Part shown: positions 44,003 through 52,699 of the stretch, in pieces
How positions within the stretch are numbered: the stretch's first letter is position 1
Layout: the number at the start of each line of letters is the position of its first letter
Assembly: GCF_000688395.1 (NCBI RefSeq)
Contig: NZ_JIAG01000003.1
Coordinates: 186,001-250,000 of the forward strand
Direction: 5' to 3'
DNA from: Haematomicrobium sanguinis DSM 21259
GTDB lineage: Bacteria; Actinomycetota; Actinomycetes; Actinomycetales; Micrococcaceae
Length of the DNA: 64,000 nucleotides
Position numbers and translations under genes: made by a program
Notes under the pieces: generated by a model
Told to the model about the DNA's origin: nothing
Database searches by the model: none
What the model saw: only the letters and a program-made list of their open reading frames with translations

Positions 44003-44892
44003 CCTTAGTGGCCATACTCTTGGCTCTCGGCGGCGCCGTGGGGCTTGCCATCGGGTCTCAGCGCCAAGGATCGGCAGTCAAGGCGAGCACCGGTGGACTG
44101 GACCTCGGCTCGAAAGGATTCACGCGCTTACTGCGTAATCCTCGCTGGTTACTCGGACTCTTCCTGCTGGTGGCAGGAATGGCGATGAACGCCGTCGCAC
44201 TTGCCATTGCGCCGTTGACCGTTGTTCAACCGATTGGTGCCATAGCGTTGGTGATTACCACCTTTGTCAACGCGAAGGATCAGGGCATACGGCTGAATCG
44301 CATGACCATTGTGTCGGTGATTTTGTGCGTGGTGGGTAGCGCCGGTTTTGTGCTCTTGGCGGTCACGGCGACGAGGGGCAAGGAAGCGACGAGCGTGCAG
44401 CAGGAGCTCACGATCGTTGTGCTGGTAGCGATTGTGGTGGCGTTGTTCGGGTTCTTAGCGTTTACCTTCAAGCGCCGGATGAGCGCGTTTATCTACATTG
44501 TGGGTGCCGGTGTTCTCTTTGGCATGGTGGCGGTGATGACCAAGATCATTGCCTCGCACTTACTGGACCCGAACGGCCGGACGTTCCTGAACATCCCCAT
44601 CTATTCCGTGCTGGCGATTGCGGCGGCCGGGGCGCTGGGTGCGTGGTTCGTGCAAAGCGCCTATGCGCTGGGTCCGCCGGACCTCGTGATTGCCGGCCTC
44701 ACGGTGATCGATCCGATGGTCGGAATAGCCGTGGGCATCATCATATTGAATGAATTACGCCCCGATGTCGCGCCGGTCTCGGCGATTGGCATGGTTGCGA
44801 TGGGAATCGTTGCTATCGTAGGGGTCATTATGTTGTCCAGGCATCACCCCGATGTGCTGGAACGCAAGCGAAAAGCACGTAAGCGTGCCTAA
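43999..44892 (+). CDS. DMT-superfamily (EamA/NIPA-like) membrane protein
   Basis: A 297-residue protein with nine or ten hydrophobic helices arranged as a DMT transporter. It shows the APLTVVQPIGAIALV segment and a C-terminal half with DPMVGIAVGIIILNE. Actinobacterial members are often annotated as EamA or magnesium-transporter-NIPA-like. It is translationally coupled to the phosphatidyltransferase and lies 74 nt before a GT4 gene, so a lipid or glycolipid flippase role is conceivable but unproven. Confidence 0.8.
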   Translation: MTLVAILLALGGAVGLAIGSQRQGSAVKASTGGLDLGSKGFTRLLRNPRWLLGLFLLVAGMAMNAVALAIAPLTVVQPIGAIALVITTFVNAKDQGIRLNRMTIVSVILCVVGSAGFVLLAVTATRGKEATSVQQELTIVVLVAIVVALFGFLAFTFKRRMSAFIYIVGAGVLFGMVAVMTKIIASHLLDPNGRTFLNIPIYSVLAIAAAGALGAWFVQSAYALGPPDLVIAGLTVIDPMVGIAVGIIILNELRPDVAPVSAIGMVAMGIVAIVGVIMLSRHHPDVLERKRKARKRA

Positions 44893-44966
44893 AACGCGCG
44901 TGCGGAAACGGGTCCGATCGGCCTGAAGCGAAGCTCGCGCAGAAGAACACCCGAGGAATCCGTTTA

Positions 44967-46181
44967 GTGAGCGAGCAAGCTGCCAAGAAACCGTTGAAAA
45001 TTTTGATTGCTGCGGACACGTATCCGCCGGACGTCAACGGTGCAGCGCAATTTTGTCGACGACTCGCGCTGGGAATGAGCGGGCGCGGCCACGAAGTTCA
45101 TGTGCTGGCTGCGCGCAACAATAAGGGGCCGAGTTTTACCGAGGTGCGCCCGGAGGCGTATGTGCACCGGTTGCGTTCGCACTCCATTTTCACCCACCCC
45201 ACGTACCGGTTGTGTCTGCCGTGGGAGATCACCGGGGAAATCAAGGCGCTTTTCGATAAGGTGCAGCCGGATGTGGTGCATATTCAGTGCCATTACATGA
45301 TTGGTAAGGCCGCGATCGAAGAGGCCACTCGCCGCGGTATCAGGGTCATTGCCACCAACCATTTCATGCCGGAAAATCTCAACCCTTTCCTGCCCTTCCC
45401 GGACTGGTTCTTGAAGATCGTGGCCAAGAACTCCTGGCGAGACATGGGCAAGATCATGGGCAAGGCCGCCGTGGTCACCACCCCAACCCCGCTTGCCGCC
45501 AGGGCCATGCGCGATCACGCATTCTTGCACGAGGTGATGCCGCTCTCCAACGGCATCGACGCGGCCGCCTATGAGAAGAAGCCGGGCGAAAAGGTAGAAA
45601 AGAACCCGTACCCGACGGTGCTCTTTGCCGGGCGCATCGCCGAAGAGAAGAACATCGACGTGCTGATCGACGCAGTATCGAAAACCGATCCGGCCCTCAA
45701 CATTCACTTGGAAATCGTAGGCGGGGGAGAGGTCCGCCCCGCGCTGGAGGCACAAGTGGAGCGTTTGGGGCTCGGCGGCCGGGTAAAGTTCTTGGGCATG
45801 ATTCCGGACGAAGAGTTGCGCGAGGCCTACCTGCGTGCCGACCTCTTTGTCATGCCGGGGACCGCGGAACTGCAGTCCTTGGTGACTCTGGAGGCGATGA
45901 GCGCGTCGACGCCGGTATTGCTGGCGGACGCGATGGCTCTCCCGCACTTGGTCGATGAGGGCGTCAACGGCCACCTGTTTACCCCCGGCGACTCGGACCA
46001 GCTGGCAGGGCAGATCGAGGAATTCTTCCGCTCTTCGCATCAGAAGCGCTCCGCCATGGGCCGGGCGAGCCGGAAAATGGTGGAGCCGCACTCCATCGCC
46101 TCGACGCATGAGGTTTTTGAGAAGCTCTATTACGGTGAGCCGGTCACCTTTGACTTCCCGGACTATTCGCATCACGCCTGA
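44967..46181 (+). CDS. GT4-family glycosyltransferase
   Basis: A 404-residue GT-B enzyme. The N-terminal acceptor half opens ILIAADTYPPDVNGAA. The C-terminal nucleotide-sugar half has LFAGRIAEEKN, GGGEVRPALE and the EX7E-like EAMSASTPVLLAD segment. This resembles diacylglycerol or phosphatidylinositol glycosyltransferases (MgtA/PimB types). GTG start with GAGGAA 8 nt upstream. Its position after phosphatidyltransferase and DMT genes favours membrane glycolipid synthesis; donor and acceptor are not known. Confidence 0.88.
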   Translation: MSEQAAKKPLKILIAADTYPPDVNGAAQFCRRLALGMSGRGHEVHVLAARNNKGPSFTEVRPEAYVHRLRSHSIFTHPTYRLCLPWEITGEIKALFDKVQPDVVHIQCHYMIGKAAIEEATRRGIRVIATNHFMPENLNPFLPFPDWFLKIVAKNSWRDMGKIMGKAAVVTTPTPLAARAMRDHAFLHEVMPLSNGIDAAAYEKKPGEKVEKNPYPTVLFAGRIAEEKNIDVLIDAVSKTDPALNIHLEIVGGGEVRPALEAQVERLGLGGRVKFLGMIPDEELREAYLRADLFVMPGTAELQSLVTLEAMSASTPVLLADAMALPHLVDEGVNGHLFTPGDSDQLAGQIEEFFRSSHQKRSAMGRASRKMVEPHSIASTHEVFEKLYYGEPVTFDFPDYSHHA

Positions 46182-46184
46182 TGT

Positions 46185-46228
46185 GTTCACCTAAAAGACA
46201 CCTGAGGTTTCGCTAGCTAGACACCTTG
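46185..46228 (+). promoter_or_regulatory. Candidate PHO-box-like repeats upstream of the alkaline phosphatase
   Basis: GTTCACC (46185-46191), identical to the actinomycete PhoP half-site, is followed by two further CACCT elements (46198-46203 and 46221-46226) at roughly 11-nt multiples. Only the first unit is a full match, so this is tentative, but it fits a phosphate-regulated phosphatase. Confidence 0.35.
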
Positions 46229-46282
46229 ATTGTGAAGACTGGTTCTGCCCGTTCGCTCACAACTTTTGAGGAATAGCTAAAA

Positions 46283-47995
46283 ATGAAATTTCTGAACCGT
46301 TCTGCGGCCGCGCTCGGTGCGGCCGCATTGCTGGCGGCGACCATTGCGGTACCGGCAGCTAACGCTGAGGGTGACTACACCCAGCACGGTGGTGCACAGC
46401 GCAACACCGGCGACATGACGCAGCTTTTGCGCGATTCCATCCAGGACCGCCCCGCCAAGAATGTCATCTTGGTGATTGGCGACGGCATGGGTGACTCGGA
46501 AATCACCTCGGCCCGCAACTATGAAAAGGGTGCGGCTGGCCGTTTCGACGGCATCGACGCTCTGCCCATCACCGGCCAGTACACGACCTACTCGCTCTCC
46601 AAGGAGAACGGCAAGCCGGACTACGTGACGGATTCGGCCGCCTCCGGCACCGGTTGGGCCACCGGCACCAAGACCTACAACGGCGGCATTTCCGTGGATT
46701 GGAAGGGCAACGCCCAGAAGACCATGCTGGAAATCGCCAAAGCGAACGGGATGAAGACCGGCAACGTCACGACATCGGAAATCCAAGACGCGACCCCCGC
46801 CGTTCAGGCGTCCAAGGTCACCGATCGCGGTTGTTACGGCCCGGATGAGACCACGGAGGAATGCCCCACCAACGCCCTGGAGAACGGCGGACTCGGATCC
46901 ATTTCCGAGCAGTTCCTGACCACGCGCGCCGATGTGACCTTGGGTGGCGGCGCCGAGTCCTTTAACCAGAAAGCCAAGGCTGGCGAATACGCCGGTCAGA
47001 CTCTCTTTGACCAGGCCGATGCCCGCGGGTACAACGTTGTCCGCACCGCGCAAGAGCTGGACAAGGTCACCGAAGCGAACCAGGACAAGCCCGTCCTTGG
47101 TCTCTTCAATGACGGCAACCTGCCCACCGGTTGGCAAGGACCCGCCGCGGTCAACGGCGGCGGCTCGCAACCGGGTGTTCGTTGCGAACCAAACGCTAAG
47201 TTCACCCCGGAAACCCCGAAGCTGGATGTGATGACCCAAAAGGCCATCGACCTGCTCAAGAATGATGACAAGGGCTTCTTCCTCCAGGTCGAGAGCGCCA
47301 GCATCGACAAGCAGGATCACGCAGCGAACCCGTGCGCCCAGATCGGCGAGGTTGTGCAGCTGGACAACGCCGTGCAGAAGGCCATGGACTTCGCCAAGGC
47401 GGACGGCAACACCCTGGTCATTGTGACCGCGGATCACGCGCACTCCAGCCAGATCGTTTACCCCGGCATGGACACCCCGGGTCTGACCCGCACCCTCATC
47501 ACCAACGAGGGGCAGCCGATGACCATCGCCTACGGTAACGCGCCGGAGGGCGAGTCCCAGGCGCACACCGGTTCGCAGCTGCGCATCGCCGCATACGGCC
47601 CGGGCGCCGCGAACGTGGCCGGCTTCACCGACCAGACCGACGTGTTCTTCACCGTCACCGGGGCCCTTGGCCTGGATGTCAACGCACCGGTTCCCACCCA
47701 GGAGCCAAGCGAAACCCCGACCGCGACGCCAACCGAGACCACTTCTCCGACCGAGACCGCAACGCCGACCGAGACCACCGGCCCGACCGAGACAGCGACG
47801 CCGACCGGCACCGCCACTCCGACTGACGGCGTGATTGTGCCCTCGCCGACCAGCACCAACGGGGGCGGGGGCGGCGGTAGCCTCCCCGACACCGGCGCGA
47901 TGGCCATCGGCGGTCTGAGCGCGCTCGGCCTCGCGCTCGTCGCGATCGGCCTGATCCTCGCGTACCGTCGCCGCACCACGGCAACCCACGCGTAG
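46283..47995 (+). CDS. phoA: Cell-wall-anchored alkaline phosphatase (PhoA family, LPDTG)
   Basis: Extracellular phosphomonoesterase of 570 residues. A Sec signal peptide covers about residues 1-28 (ending PAANA). The PhoA catalytic domain (about 55-465) has [10 protein letters not shown], the nucleophile Ser118 in [13 protein letters not shown], and metal ligands in the [10 protein letters not shown] and TADHAHSS segments. A Thr/Pro/Glu-repeat stalk (about 475-515) leads to a sortase signal: LPDTG (534-538), a hydrophobic helix and YRRR. The enzyme is therefore predicted to be covalently linked to peptidoglycan rather than freely secreted. No sortase gene is in the window. Possible PHO-type repeats lie upstream and a long terminator downstream. 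Confidence 0.95.
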   Translation: MKFLNRSAAALGAAALLAATIAVPAANAEGDYTQHGGAQRNTGDMTQLLRDSIQDRPAKNVILVIGDGMGDSEITSARNYEKGAAGRFDGIDALPITGQYTTYSLSKENGKPDYVTDSAASGTGWATGTKTYNGGISVDWKGNAQKTMLEIAKANGMKTGNVTTSEIQDATPAVQASKVTDRGCYGPDETTEECPTNALENGGLGSISEQFLTTRADVTLGGGAESFNQKAKAGEYAGQTLFDQADARGYNVVRTAQELDKVTEANQDKPVLGLFNDGNLPTGWQGPAAVNGGGSQPGVRCEPNAKFTPETPKLDVMTQKAIDLLKNDDKGFFLQVESASIDKQDHAANPCAQIGEVVQLDNAVQKAMDFAKADGNTLVIVTADHAHSSQIVYPGMDTPGLTRTLITNEGQPMTIAYGNAPEGESQAHTGSQLRIAAYGPGAANVAGFTDQTDVFFTVTGALGLDVNAPVPTQEPSETPTATPTETTSPTETATPTETTGPTETATPTGTATPTDGVIVPSPTSTNGGGGGGSLPDTGAMAIGGLSALGLALVAIGLILAYRRRTTATHA

Positions 47996-48010
47996 TTTCG
48001 CCGCATAGGT

Positions 48011-48048
48011 AAGGAGGTCGGGGAACCGTGAGTTCCCCGACCTCCTTT
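48011..48048 (+). terminator. Terminator after the alkaline phosphatase
   Basis: AAGGAGGTCGGGGAAC (48011-48026) pairs perfectly with GTTCCCCGACCTCCTT (48032-48047) across a 5-nt loop, ending in a short T run. Confidence 0.85.
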
Positions 48049-48151
48049 GCGTGTGCCCACCGTGTGATGCACGACGGCGTTGCTCGCCTGAATTGCGAAT
48101 GTCACCGCCCGCTCAAGTACTATGGCAAAGGCGCGTTTACCCGCGCGCCGC

Positions 48152-48225
48152 GGGGCTGTAGCTCAGCTGGTTAGAGCAGAGGACTCATAATCCTTTGGTC
48201 CTGGGTTCAAGTCCCAGCAGCCCTA
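48152..48225 (+). tRNA. tRNA with CAT anticodon (elongator Met or Ile2)
   Basis: A 74-nt cloverleaf with acceptor GGGGCTG/CAGCCCT, D arm GCTC/GAGC, anticodon stem AGGAC/ATCCT-type with CAT at 48186-48188, variable region TTGGTC, T arm CTGGG-TTCAAGT-CCCAG, and no encoded CCA. The CAAGTCC T loop and TTGGTC variable region are like tRNA-Ile2, which needs TilS lysidine; elongator Met is the alternative. Confidence 0.93.
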
Positions 48226-48432
48226 CTGATTTTTCCGTGTTGAAACGCTACATTTGCGTGGAGCCTCTGCCTATTCGCGACTTGGGGTGACTTATACCTT
48301 GAGTACACGTTCGCGTCTAGACAGGCGGACCATTTTTAAAACTGTTGGGCATCGCATGTTGACTTTTTGAGCCCCCCTGACACCGTTCAAGTGTCACAAT
48401 CGTGGCAAATTCAATCGATCCAAGGAGTCAAA
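48226..48432. promoter_or_regulatory. Leader region of the small secreted protein gene
   Basis: This 207-nt stretch is more A/T-rich than its surroundings and has no gene. It holds TTGACT (48359-48364) as a possible -35, and a dyad TGACAC (48378-48383) / GTGTCA (48391-48396) with 7-nt spacer that could be an operator. AAGGAG (48422-48427) is the ribosome-binding site of the next gene. Confidence 0.4.
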
Positions 48433-48735
48433 ATGAAGAAGAAAGTTTCGGGCGCATTTGCAGTGTTTGGTTTTCTCATCGCGTCCTTGGGATTTTCCAT
48501 TCCAGCGGCCAATGCGCAACCAGCTAGCACGGCCGGTTCGATGTCGATGGAGGCCTGTGAACAGCTCGCCATCAGCTACAAGTACGGACGCACGGCCATC
48601 CTCTGGAAATGTGGCGCGGAATATCATGGTCAAGTGCTAAATGGTTCGCCTGGCGATTTGATTTATCTCAACGTGGGTGGGAATGGCGCCGGAGGAGTTG
48701 TAATTCCGGCTGGCTCGAATACGGCCAACAGCTAG
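48433..48735 (+). CDS. Small secreted Cys-containing protein, possibly truncated by an in-frame TAG
   Basis: A 100-residue protein with a clear Sec signal peptide (MKKKVSG, hydrophobic core, cleavage after AANA near residue 29). The mature part has two Cys (MEACEQL, LWKCGAEY) and a Gly-rich end (NVGGNGAGGVV). The ATG at 48433 has AAGGAG 5 nt upstream. After the TAG at 48733-48735 the same frame stays open for 26 more codons (48736-48813), encoding SIAFGSAPAACVAF and DFCAIP with two more Cys, before a second TAG. So the intact form may have had about 126 residues and two disulfides, with the first TAG a recent mutation, or it may be read through. No known family recognised. Confidence 0.72.
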   Translation: MKKKVSGAFAVFGFLIASLGFSIPAANAQPASTAGSMSMEACEQLAISYKYGRTAILWKCGAEYHGQVLNGSPGDLIYLNVGGNGAGGVVIPAGSNTANS

Positions 48736-48816
48736 AGCATCGCGTTCGGGTCAGCGCCAGCAGCTTGCGTAGCATTCAATGATCGCCCAGGTGAGGATTT
48801 CTGCGCCATTCCGTAG
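48736..48816 (+). pseudogene. Possible 3' remainder of the small secreted protein gene
   Basis: In-frame continuation beyond the TAG at 48733-48735, ending at TAG 48814-48816. It encodes 26 residues with two Cys (PAACVAFND, EDFCAIP). No ribosome-binding site or start codon makes it an independent gene. Confidence 0.45.
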
Positions 48817-48910
48817 GCACAAAGTCAGCATGAATCGATTGGTGGTGGGTGTTTCCCATGGAGTGGGCAGCACCCACCGCTGTCACGAGTAGAAAGGTCG
48901 TTGGATTTTG

Positions 48911-50203
48911 GTGAGAAGGCTCGCTCTACTTGGGCTGCCAGTCCTGATATTGCTGTTGTGGTTGTTGGTCGTTCGTCCCCCCATCGCACTTGACTACGGC
49001 GTATATCGACTTGGCGCGTCAGCGATATTTGGTTTGAACGGCCTCGACGCGAATCTTTATGGACCCACCTTGGGTTACCCAGGTGCGCCCGGTCTGCCTT
49101 TTACTTACCCGCCGTTTGCAGCGTTGATATTTCTTCCGATCGCGTTGCTTCCGACAATGGTTGGGTTCACCATCCTGACACTGTGCACCGTTCTAGTTGC
49201 GTATTGGTTGGCAAAGACGTTGGCGTCAAGCGTGAGATCCTTATCGGGAAGCCCGAGAAACGGGAAACTCAAGGTGATTCTCATTGGACTTTGGGGCGGA
49301 CTAGCGATACTGTCCAGCGGACCTTGGCGAGACACCATTGACTTTGGGCAGATTAACGCCATTCTGCTCCTAATGTGCCTATGGGACCTTCTTGGGTCCG
49401 CGCGAGGGAACTCGAAATGGAATCGCTGGTCCGGCTTCCTCGTGGGCGTGGCAGCTGGTATCAAACTTACCCCGCTGGTGTTTGGCTTCTATTATCTGGT
49501 GCGTCGCGACTTCGCATCACTTGGTCGGATGATCGGAGGCTTCGCCACAACGGTTTTGGCCGCTTGGATTGTGGCGCCGAGCCTTTCGCAGGACTATTGG
49601 TTGAGTGTCATCCTCGATCCAGGGCGAATCGGGAACTTGGGGTATGCCGACAACACGTCAATTCGCGGGACACTCATGCACCTTGCTTTTCCCGCCGACC
49701 TAGTGACGACGTTGTGGGTAGCCCTCTCGCTGATATTGGCGGCCGTTGCGGGCCTGTGTATTTTCAAGACAAAAAAGCATGGCCCGTACGTCGGTGTTGC
49801 CTCAACGGCGTTGTTGATGCTCTTGGTTTCGCCAGTCACGTGGTCACATCATTGGGTCTGGTTGCCGCTGATTGCTTGGGGCTCATATGTACTGCTGTCG
49901 ACACAAAAACTGCCAAAAGTTCTTGGATGGACAACGGGTGTAATAACCGTCCTCATGGCAATCGCGTTCTGGATCTCACCGAAGTGGATAGCGTTTCTGA
50001 GCGGGTCCAACGCCGATGGTCAGATGAGCGAACTTTCGATGTTGCTGGTATCGATTGGTTCGATTTGTGCGTATCTGTTATGCGTACTGTGGGCATGCGC
50101 ACTTCTTGCATCCCGCCGAAGTTCGCTCGCGTACGATGGCCCTTTCGAATCGCCACCAACCCATGTAATCGTTCGTGCCGGTGGCGGTAGTTCTCCGCGA
50201 TAA
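48911..50203 (+). CDS. GT87-family (DUF2029) polyprenol-linked glycosyltransferase
   Basis: A membrane GT-C glycosyltransferase of 430 residues with about ten helices. It has the DUF2029 features of an early extracytoplasmic Asp (LDYGVYRLGA), FTYPPFAALIFLP after it, DFGQINAILLLMCLWDL, and GIKLTPLVFGFYYL. Relatives are mannosyl- or arabinofuranosyltransferases that use polyprenyl-phosphate sugars in the envelope. GTG 48911 is the likely start; a TTG one codon earlier is also open. By eye its codon use is less G/C-rich than neighbours, suggesting acquisition. Hairpin arms GGTGGGTG (48844-48851) and CACCCACC (48871-48878) lie upstream. Confidence 0.85.
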   Translation: MRRLALLGLPVLILLLWLLVVRPPIALDYGVYRLGASAIFGLNGLDANLYGPTLGYPGAPGLPFTYPPFAALIFLPIALLPTMVGFTILTLCTVLVAYWLAKTLASSVRSLSGSPRNGKLKVILIGLWGGLAILSSGPWRDTIDFGQINAILLLMCLWDLLGSARGNSKWNRWSGFLVGVAAGIKLTPLVFGFYYLVRRDFASLGRMIGGFATTVLAAWIVAPSLSQDYWLSVILDPGRIGNLGYADNTSIRGTLMHLAFPADLVTTLWVALSLILAAVAGLCIFKTKKHGPYVGVASTALLMLLVSPVTWSHHWVWLPLIAWGSYVLLSTQKLPKVLGWTTGVITVLMAIAFWISPKWIAFLSGSNADGQMSELSMLLVSIGSICAYLLCVLWACALLASRRSSLAYDGPFESPPTHVIVRAGGGSSPR

Positions 50204-50252
50204 AGTCAAATGCGCTGTATGCCCGGGTGGACTCCGCTTCGATTTCCTGGGC

Positions 50253-50423
50253 TTAGTTCGGCGTCCGATTCCGCCAGGCCGCCAGGTAGGCAACAATCGC
50301 GATGATCATCAGGATGCCGAGCACAATGGTGATCGGCGCGGGCCACGCAAAGGCGAAGGACAGCGCAAGCAACACGATCGAAGCCAGCGCGACAACCCCC
50401 AAGACTGTTGATTTGTTCTTCAT
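50253..50423 (-). CDS. 56-residue membrane protein coupled to the flavodoxin-like gene
   Basis: A small protein starting MKNKSTVLGVVALAS with two hydrophobic segments (about residues 7-25 and 29-47) and a polar end WRNRTPN. The ATG (50421-50423) overlaps the TGA stop of the upstream flavodoxin-like gene (ATGA), and AAGGGAG lies 5 nt before it, so it is very probably translated. Two-helix hairpin topology is predicted. No family recognised. Confidence 0.75.
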   Translation of the reverse strand: MKNKSTVLGVVALASIVLLALSFAFAWPAPITIVLGILMIIAIVAYLAAWRNRTPN

Positions 50424-51175
50424 GACATACTCCCTTGTCGATACTCCGGATTGGATTCAAAACCAAAGCGCGCGCCATTTTCCCACGCGGTGCGGTCATT
50501 GCCGTAAGCCGGATATCCGCCGGCGGCTTTGAGGATATGACTCAAGTGCATGAGGTTCCAGGACATGATGGTCACGTTGCGGTTGGTGAAATCATTATCG
50601 AAGCCGACCCGCGTACCGTCGCCCGCGACATCCCCGTAACTGGGGCCCGGGCCGATTTCGCCGATCCACCCGGCATCGGCTTGCGGCGGGATGGTGAAGC
50701 CAATGTGTTGCATCGAATACAGCAAGTTCATTGCACAGTGCTTGACGCCATCCTCATTGCCATCGATCAGGCACCCGGCTACTTTGCCATAGTTTGCTGA
50801 CTGTCCGAGCGAATTCAATTCCGCGGAATTGCTGTAGAGACGCTCCACGAGTTTCTTTGTGATGCTCGAATTGTCGCCAAGCCAGATCGGCCCGGCAATG
50901 ACCACGATGTCGGCAGACTGGACCTTTTTCGCAATCTCGGGCCACTCATCTCTCTCCCAGCCGTGTTCGCGCATGTCCGGATACACGCCGGTTGCAACGT
51001 CCAGATCCACAAAGCGCAGCGACTCGGTCTCTACCCCGGCACCTTCCATGATGGCCCGGCTCTTATCAATCAGCACCTGAGTGTGGCTCGGTTCGGGCGA
51101 GCGGGTCAACGTGCAGTTAAAGAACAGGGCAGTCAGGTCGCTGTAGTCCGGGGGAGTAGGAGACTCATCACTCAT
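50420..51175 (-). CDS. Flavodoxin-like/NAD(P)H-dependent FMN reductase family protein
   Basis: A 251-residue flavodoxin-fold protein. The first strand and FMN-phosphate loop read ALFFNCTLTRSPEPSHTQ, the second flavin loop IVIAGPIWLGDNSS, and the third GCLIDGNEDGVKH. Members reduce quinones or flavins or carry electrons. The start MSDESPTPP at 51175 is assigned from the fold boundary. Its stop overlaps the small membrane-protein gene downstream, which may tether or partner it. Confidence 0.82.
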   Translation of the reverse strand: MSDESPTPPDYSDLTALFFNCTLTRSPEPSHTQVLIDKSRAIMEGAGVETESLRFVDLDVATGVYPDMREHGWERDEWPEIAKKVQSADIVVIAGPIWLGDNSSITKKLVERLYSNSAELNSLGQSANYGKVAGCLIDGNEDGVKHCAMNLLYSMQHIGFTIPPQADAGWIGEIGPGPSYGDVAGDGTRVGFDNDFTNRNVTIMSWNLMHLSHILKAAGGYPAYGNDRTAWENGARFGFESNPEYRQGSMS

Positions 51176-51286
51176 GAAACCAACACTAGGCCAGTTTCCC
51201 CGCCGCGGTAAGAGTTCCCGGCAACGCGCCTTCCTCACCCCCAGACATGCTTGTGTTCCAGATCACAACGTGGCATTCTAAAGTCC

Positions 51287-51350
51287 AGAATTCCTGAACA
51301 ATCGGTCAGTAAATACGGCCGCATCACAGCACCCGTAACCCAGGAATTCT
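51287..51350. promoter_or_regulatory. Inverted repeat upstream of the MHS transporter
   Basis: AGAATTCCTG (51287-51296) and CAGGAATTCT (51341-51350) are perfect inverted 10-mers 44 nt apart, just before the transporter gene at 51372. They could be two half-operators for an unlinked regulator. Confidence 0.4.
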
Positions 51351-51371
51351 TGAGGCGAAAGCGAGACAACG

Positions 51372-52694
51372 ATGTCCCAAACCGCGCAAACACGCGCCCG
51401 AATGTCCGGCGAGGACCGCAAAGTCGTCGTCGGAACAATGGTCGGCACCACGATCGAATGGTACGACTTCTTCATCTACGCCCAGGCCGCCGGACTCATC
51501 TTCGCGCAGCTGTACTTCAACCCGCTCGCCGACGAAAGCCCGGGCCTTGGCCAGCTTCTCTCCTGGGCATCCATCGGTATCAGTTTCCTCTTCCGGCCCT
51601 TAGGCGCAGTCATCGCCGGACACCTGGGTGACCGGCTGGGCCGGAAAATCACCCTCGTCTTGACCCTCGTGACGATGGGTGCGGCAACCGCGCTGATCGG
51701 CCTCTTGCCCACTTACGCGGTCATCGGCGTGTGGGCACCGATCCTCCTCATACTCTTGCGCATCCTCCAAGGCTTCTCCGCCGGCGGCGAATGGGGCGGC
51801 GCCGCACTCATGGCGGTAGAGCACGCGCCGGAAAACAAACGCGGATTCTGGGGCGCGTACCCGCAAATCGGCGTGCCGCTGGGCATGATCCTCGCGTCCA
51901 CCATGGTCTTTGTCTTGAACGTCACGCTCGGCTCGGAACAGTATCTCGCCTGGGGGTGGCGTATCCCATTCCTCGCATCCGTGGTGCTCATCGCGGTCGG
52001 CTACCTGATCCGCCGCGCGGTCGCCGAAAGCCCGGTCTTCGCCGAACTCCAGCAACGTCGACGCGAATCCAGCGCTCCACTGGGCGAACTCTTCAAGCAC
52101 CACACCCGGCCGGTTATCCTGACCGCGCTCATCTTCATCGGCAACAACGCAGCCGGCTACCTCTTGATCGCGTTCTTCTCCGCATACGCCACCCGCACCC
52201 TCAAAATGGAGAGCGGGCCGGTGCTGCTGGCAACCCTGCTCGCCTCCTTCGGCTGGCTCATCTTCACGCTTTACGGCGGCGCGCTCTCGGACAAACTCGG
52301 TCGCGTGCGCACGTTCCAAATCGGCTATGCGCTGATTTTCGTCTGGATGATCCCGCTCTTCCTGCTGATCGACACGAAAAACATCTGGGCCTACGGCATC
52401 GCGCTGTTCCTCTTGACGCTGGGACTCGGGCTCTCCTACGGCCCGATGTCAGCCATGTACGCCGAAATGTTCCCGCCCCAAGTGCGCTACTCCGGGGTCT
52501 CGATCGGCTACGCGCTCGGCGCGATCCTGGGTGGCGCATTCGCCCCCCTGGTCTCCGAATGGCTCCTGGGACAAACCAAATCCTCCATCTCGATCGCCAT
52601 CTACATCATGGTGCTCTGCGCGATCTCCTTCCTCGGGGTCACGCTGGTGAAGGAAACCCGCGGCACCAACTTGCGCGTCGCCCAAGATTCTTAA
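51372..52694 (+). CDS. MFS transporter, metabolite:H+ symporter (MHS) family
   Basis: A 440-residue 12-helix symporter. The MHS pattern is clear: GTMVGTTIEWYDFFIY at helix 1, GHLGDRLGRKITLV as motif A, LQGFSAGGEWGGAALMAVEHAP, and the second-half GALSDKLGRVR. Relatives (ShiA, ProP, KgtP) import shikimate, proline/betaine or dicarboxylates, so an organic acid or osmolyte is likely. ATG at 51372. It ends at a 26-bp palindrome shared with the convergent Nramp gene. Confidence 0.92.
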   Translation: MSQTAQTRARMSGEDRKVVVGTMVGTTIEWYDFFIYAQAAGLIFAQLYFNPLADESPGLGQLLSWASIGISFLFRPLGAVIAGHLGDRLGRKITLVLTLVTMGAATALIGLLPTYAVIGVWAPILLILLRILQGFSAGGEWGGAALMAVEHAPENKRGFWGAYPQIGVPLGMILASTMVFVLNVTLGSEQYLAWGWRIPFLASVVLIAVGYLIRRAVAESPVFAELQQRRRESSAPLGELFKHHTRPVILTALIFIGNNAAGYLLIAFFSAYATRTLKMESGPVLLATLLASFGWLIFTLYGGALSDKLGRVRTFQIGYALIFVWMIPLFLLIDTKNIWAYGIALFLLTLGLGLSYGPMSAMYAEMFPPQVRYSGVSIGYALGAILGGAFAPLVSEWLLGQTKSSISIAIYIMVLCAISFLGVTLVKETRGTNLRVAQDS

Positions 52695-52699
52695 AAATG

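Noticed and set aside
46277-47989. A 570-residue open frame antisense to the whole alkaline phosphatase gene
   Set aside because: It mirrors a G/C-rich gene in the complementary frame, is low in complexity (Gly/Arg/Val-rich), has no family features, and the sense protein is unmistakable.
50206-50499. A 97-residue open frame overlapping the flavodoxin 3' end
   Set aside because: It is Cys/His-rich and out of frame with a better small membrane-protein gene that has a ribosome-binding site.
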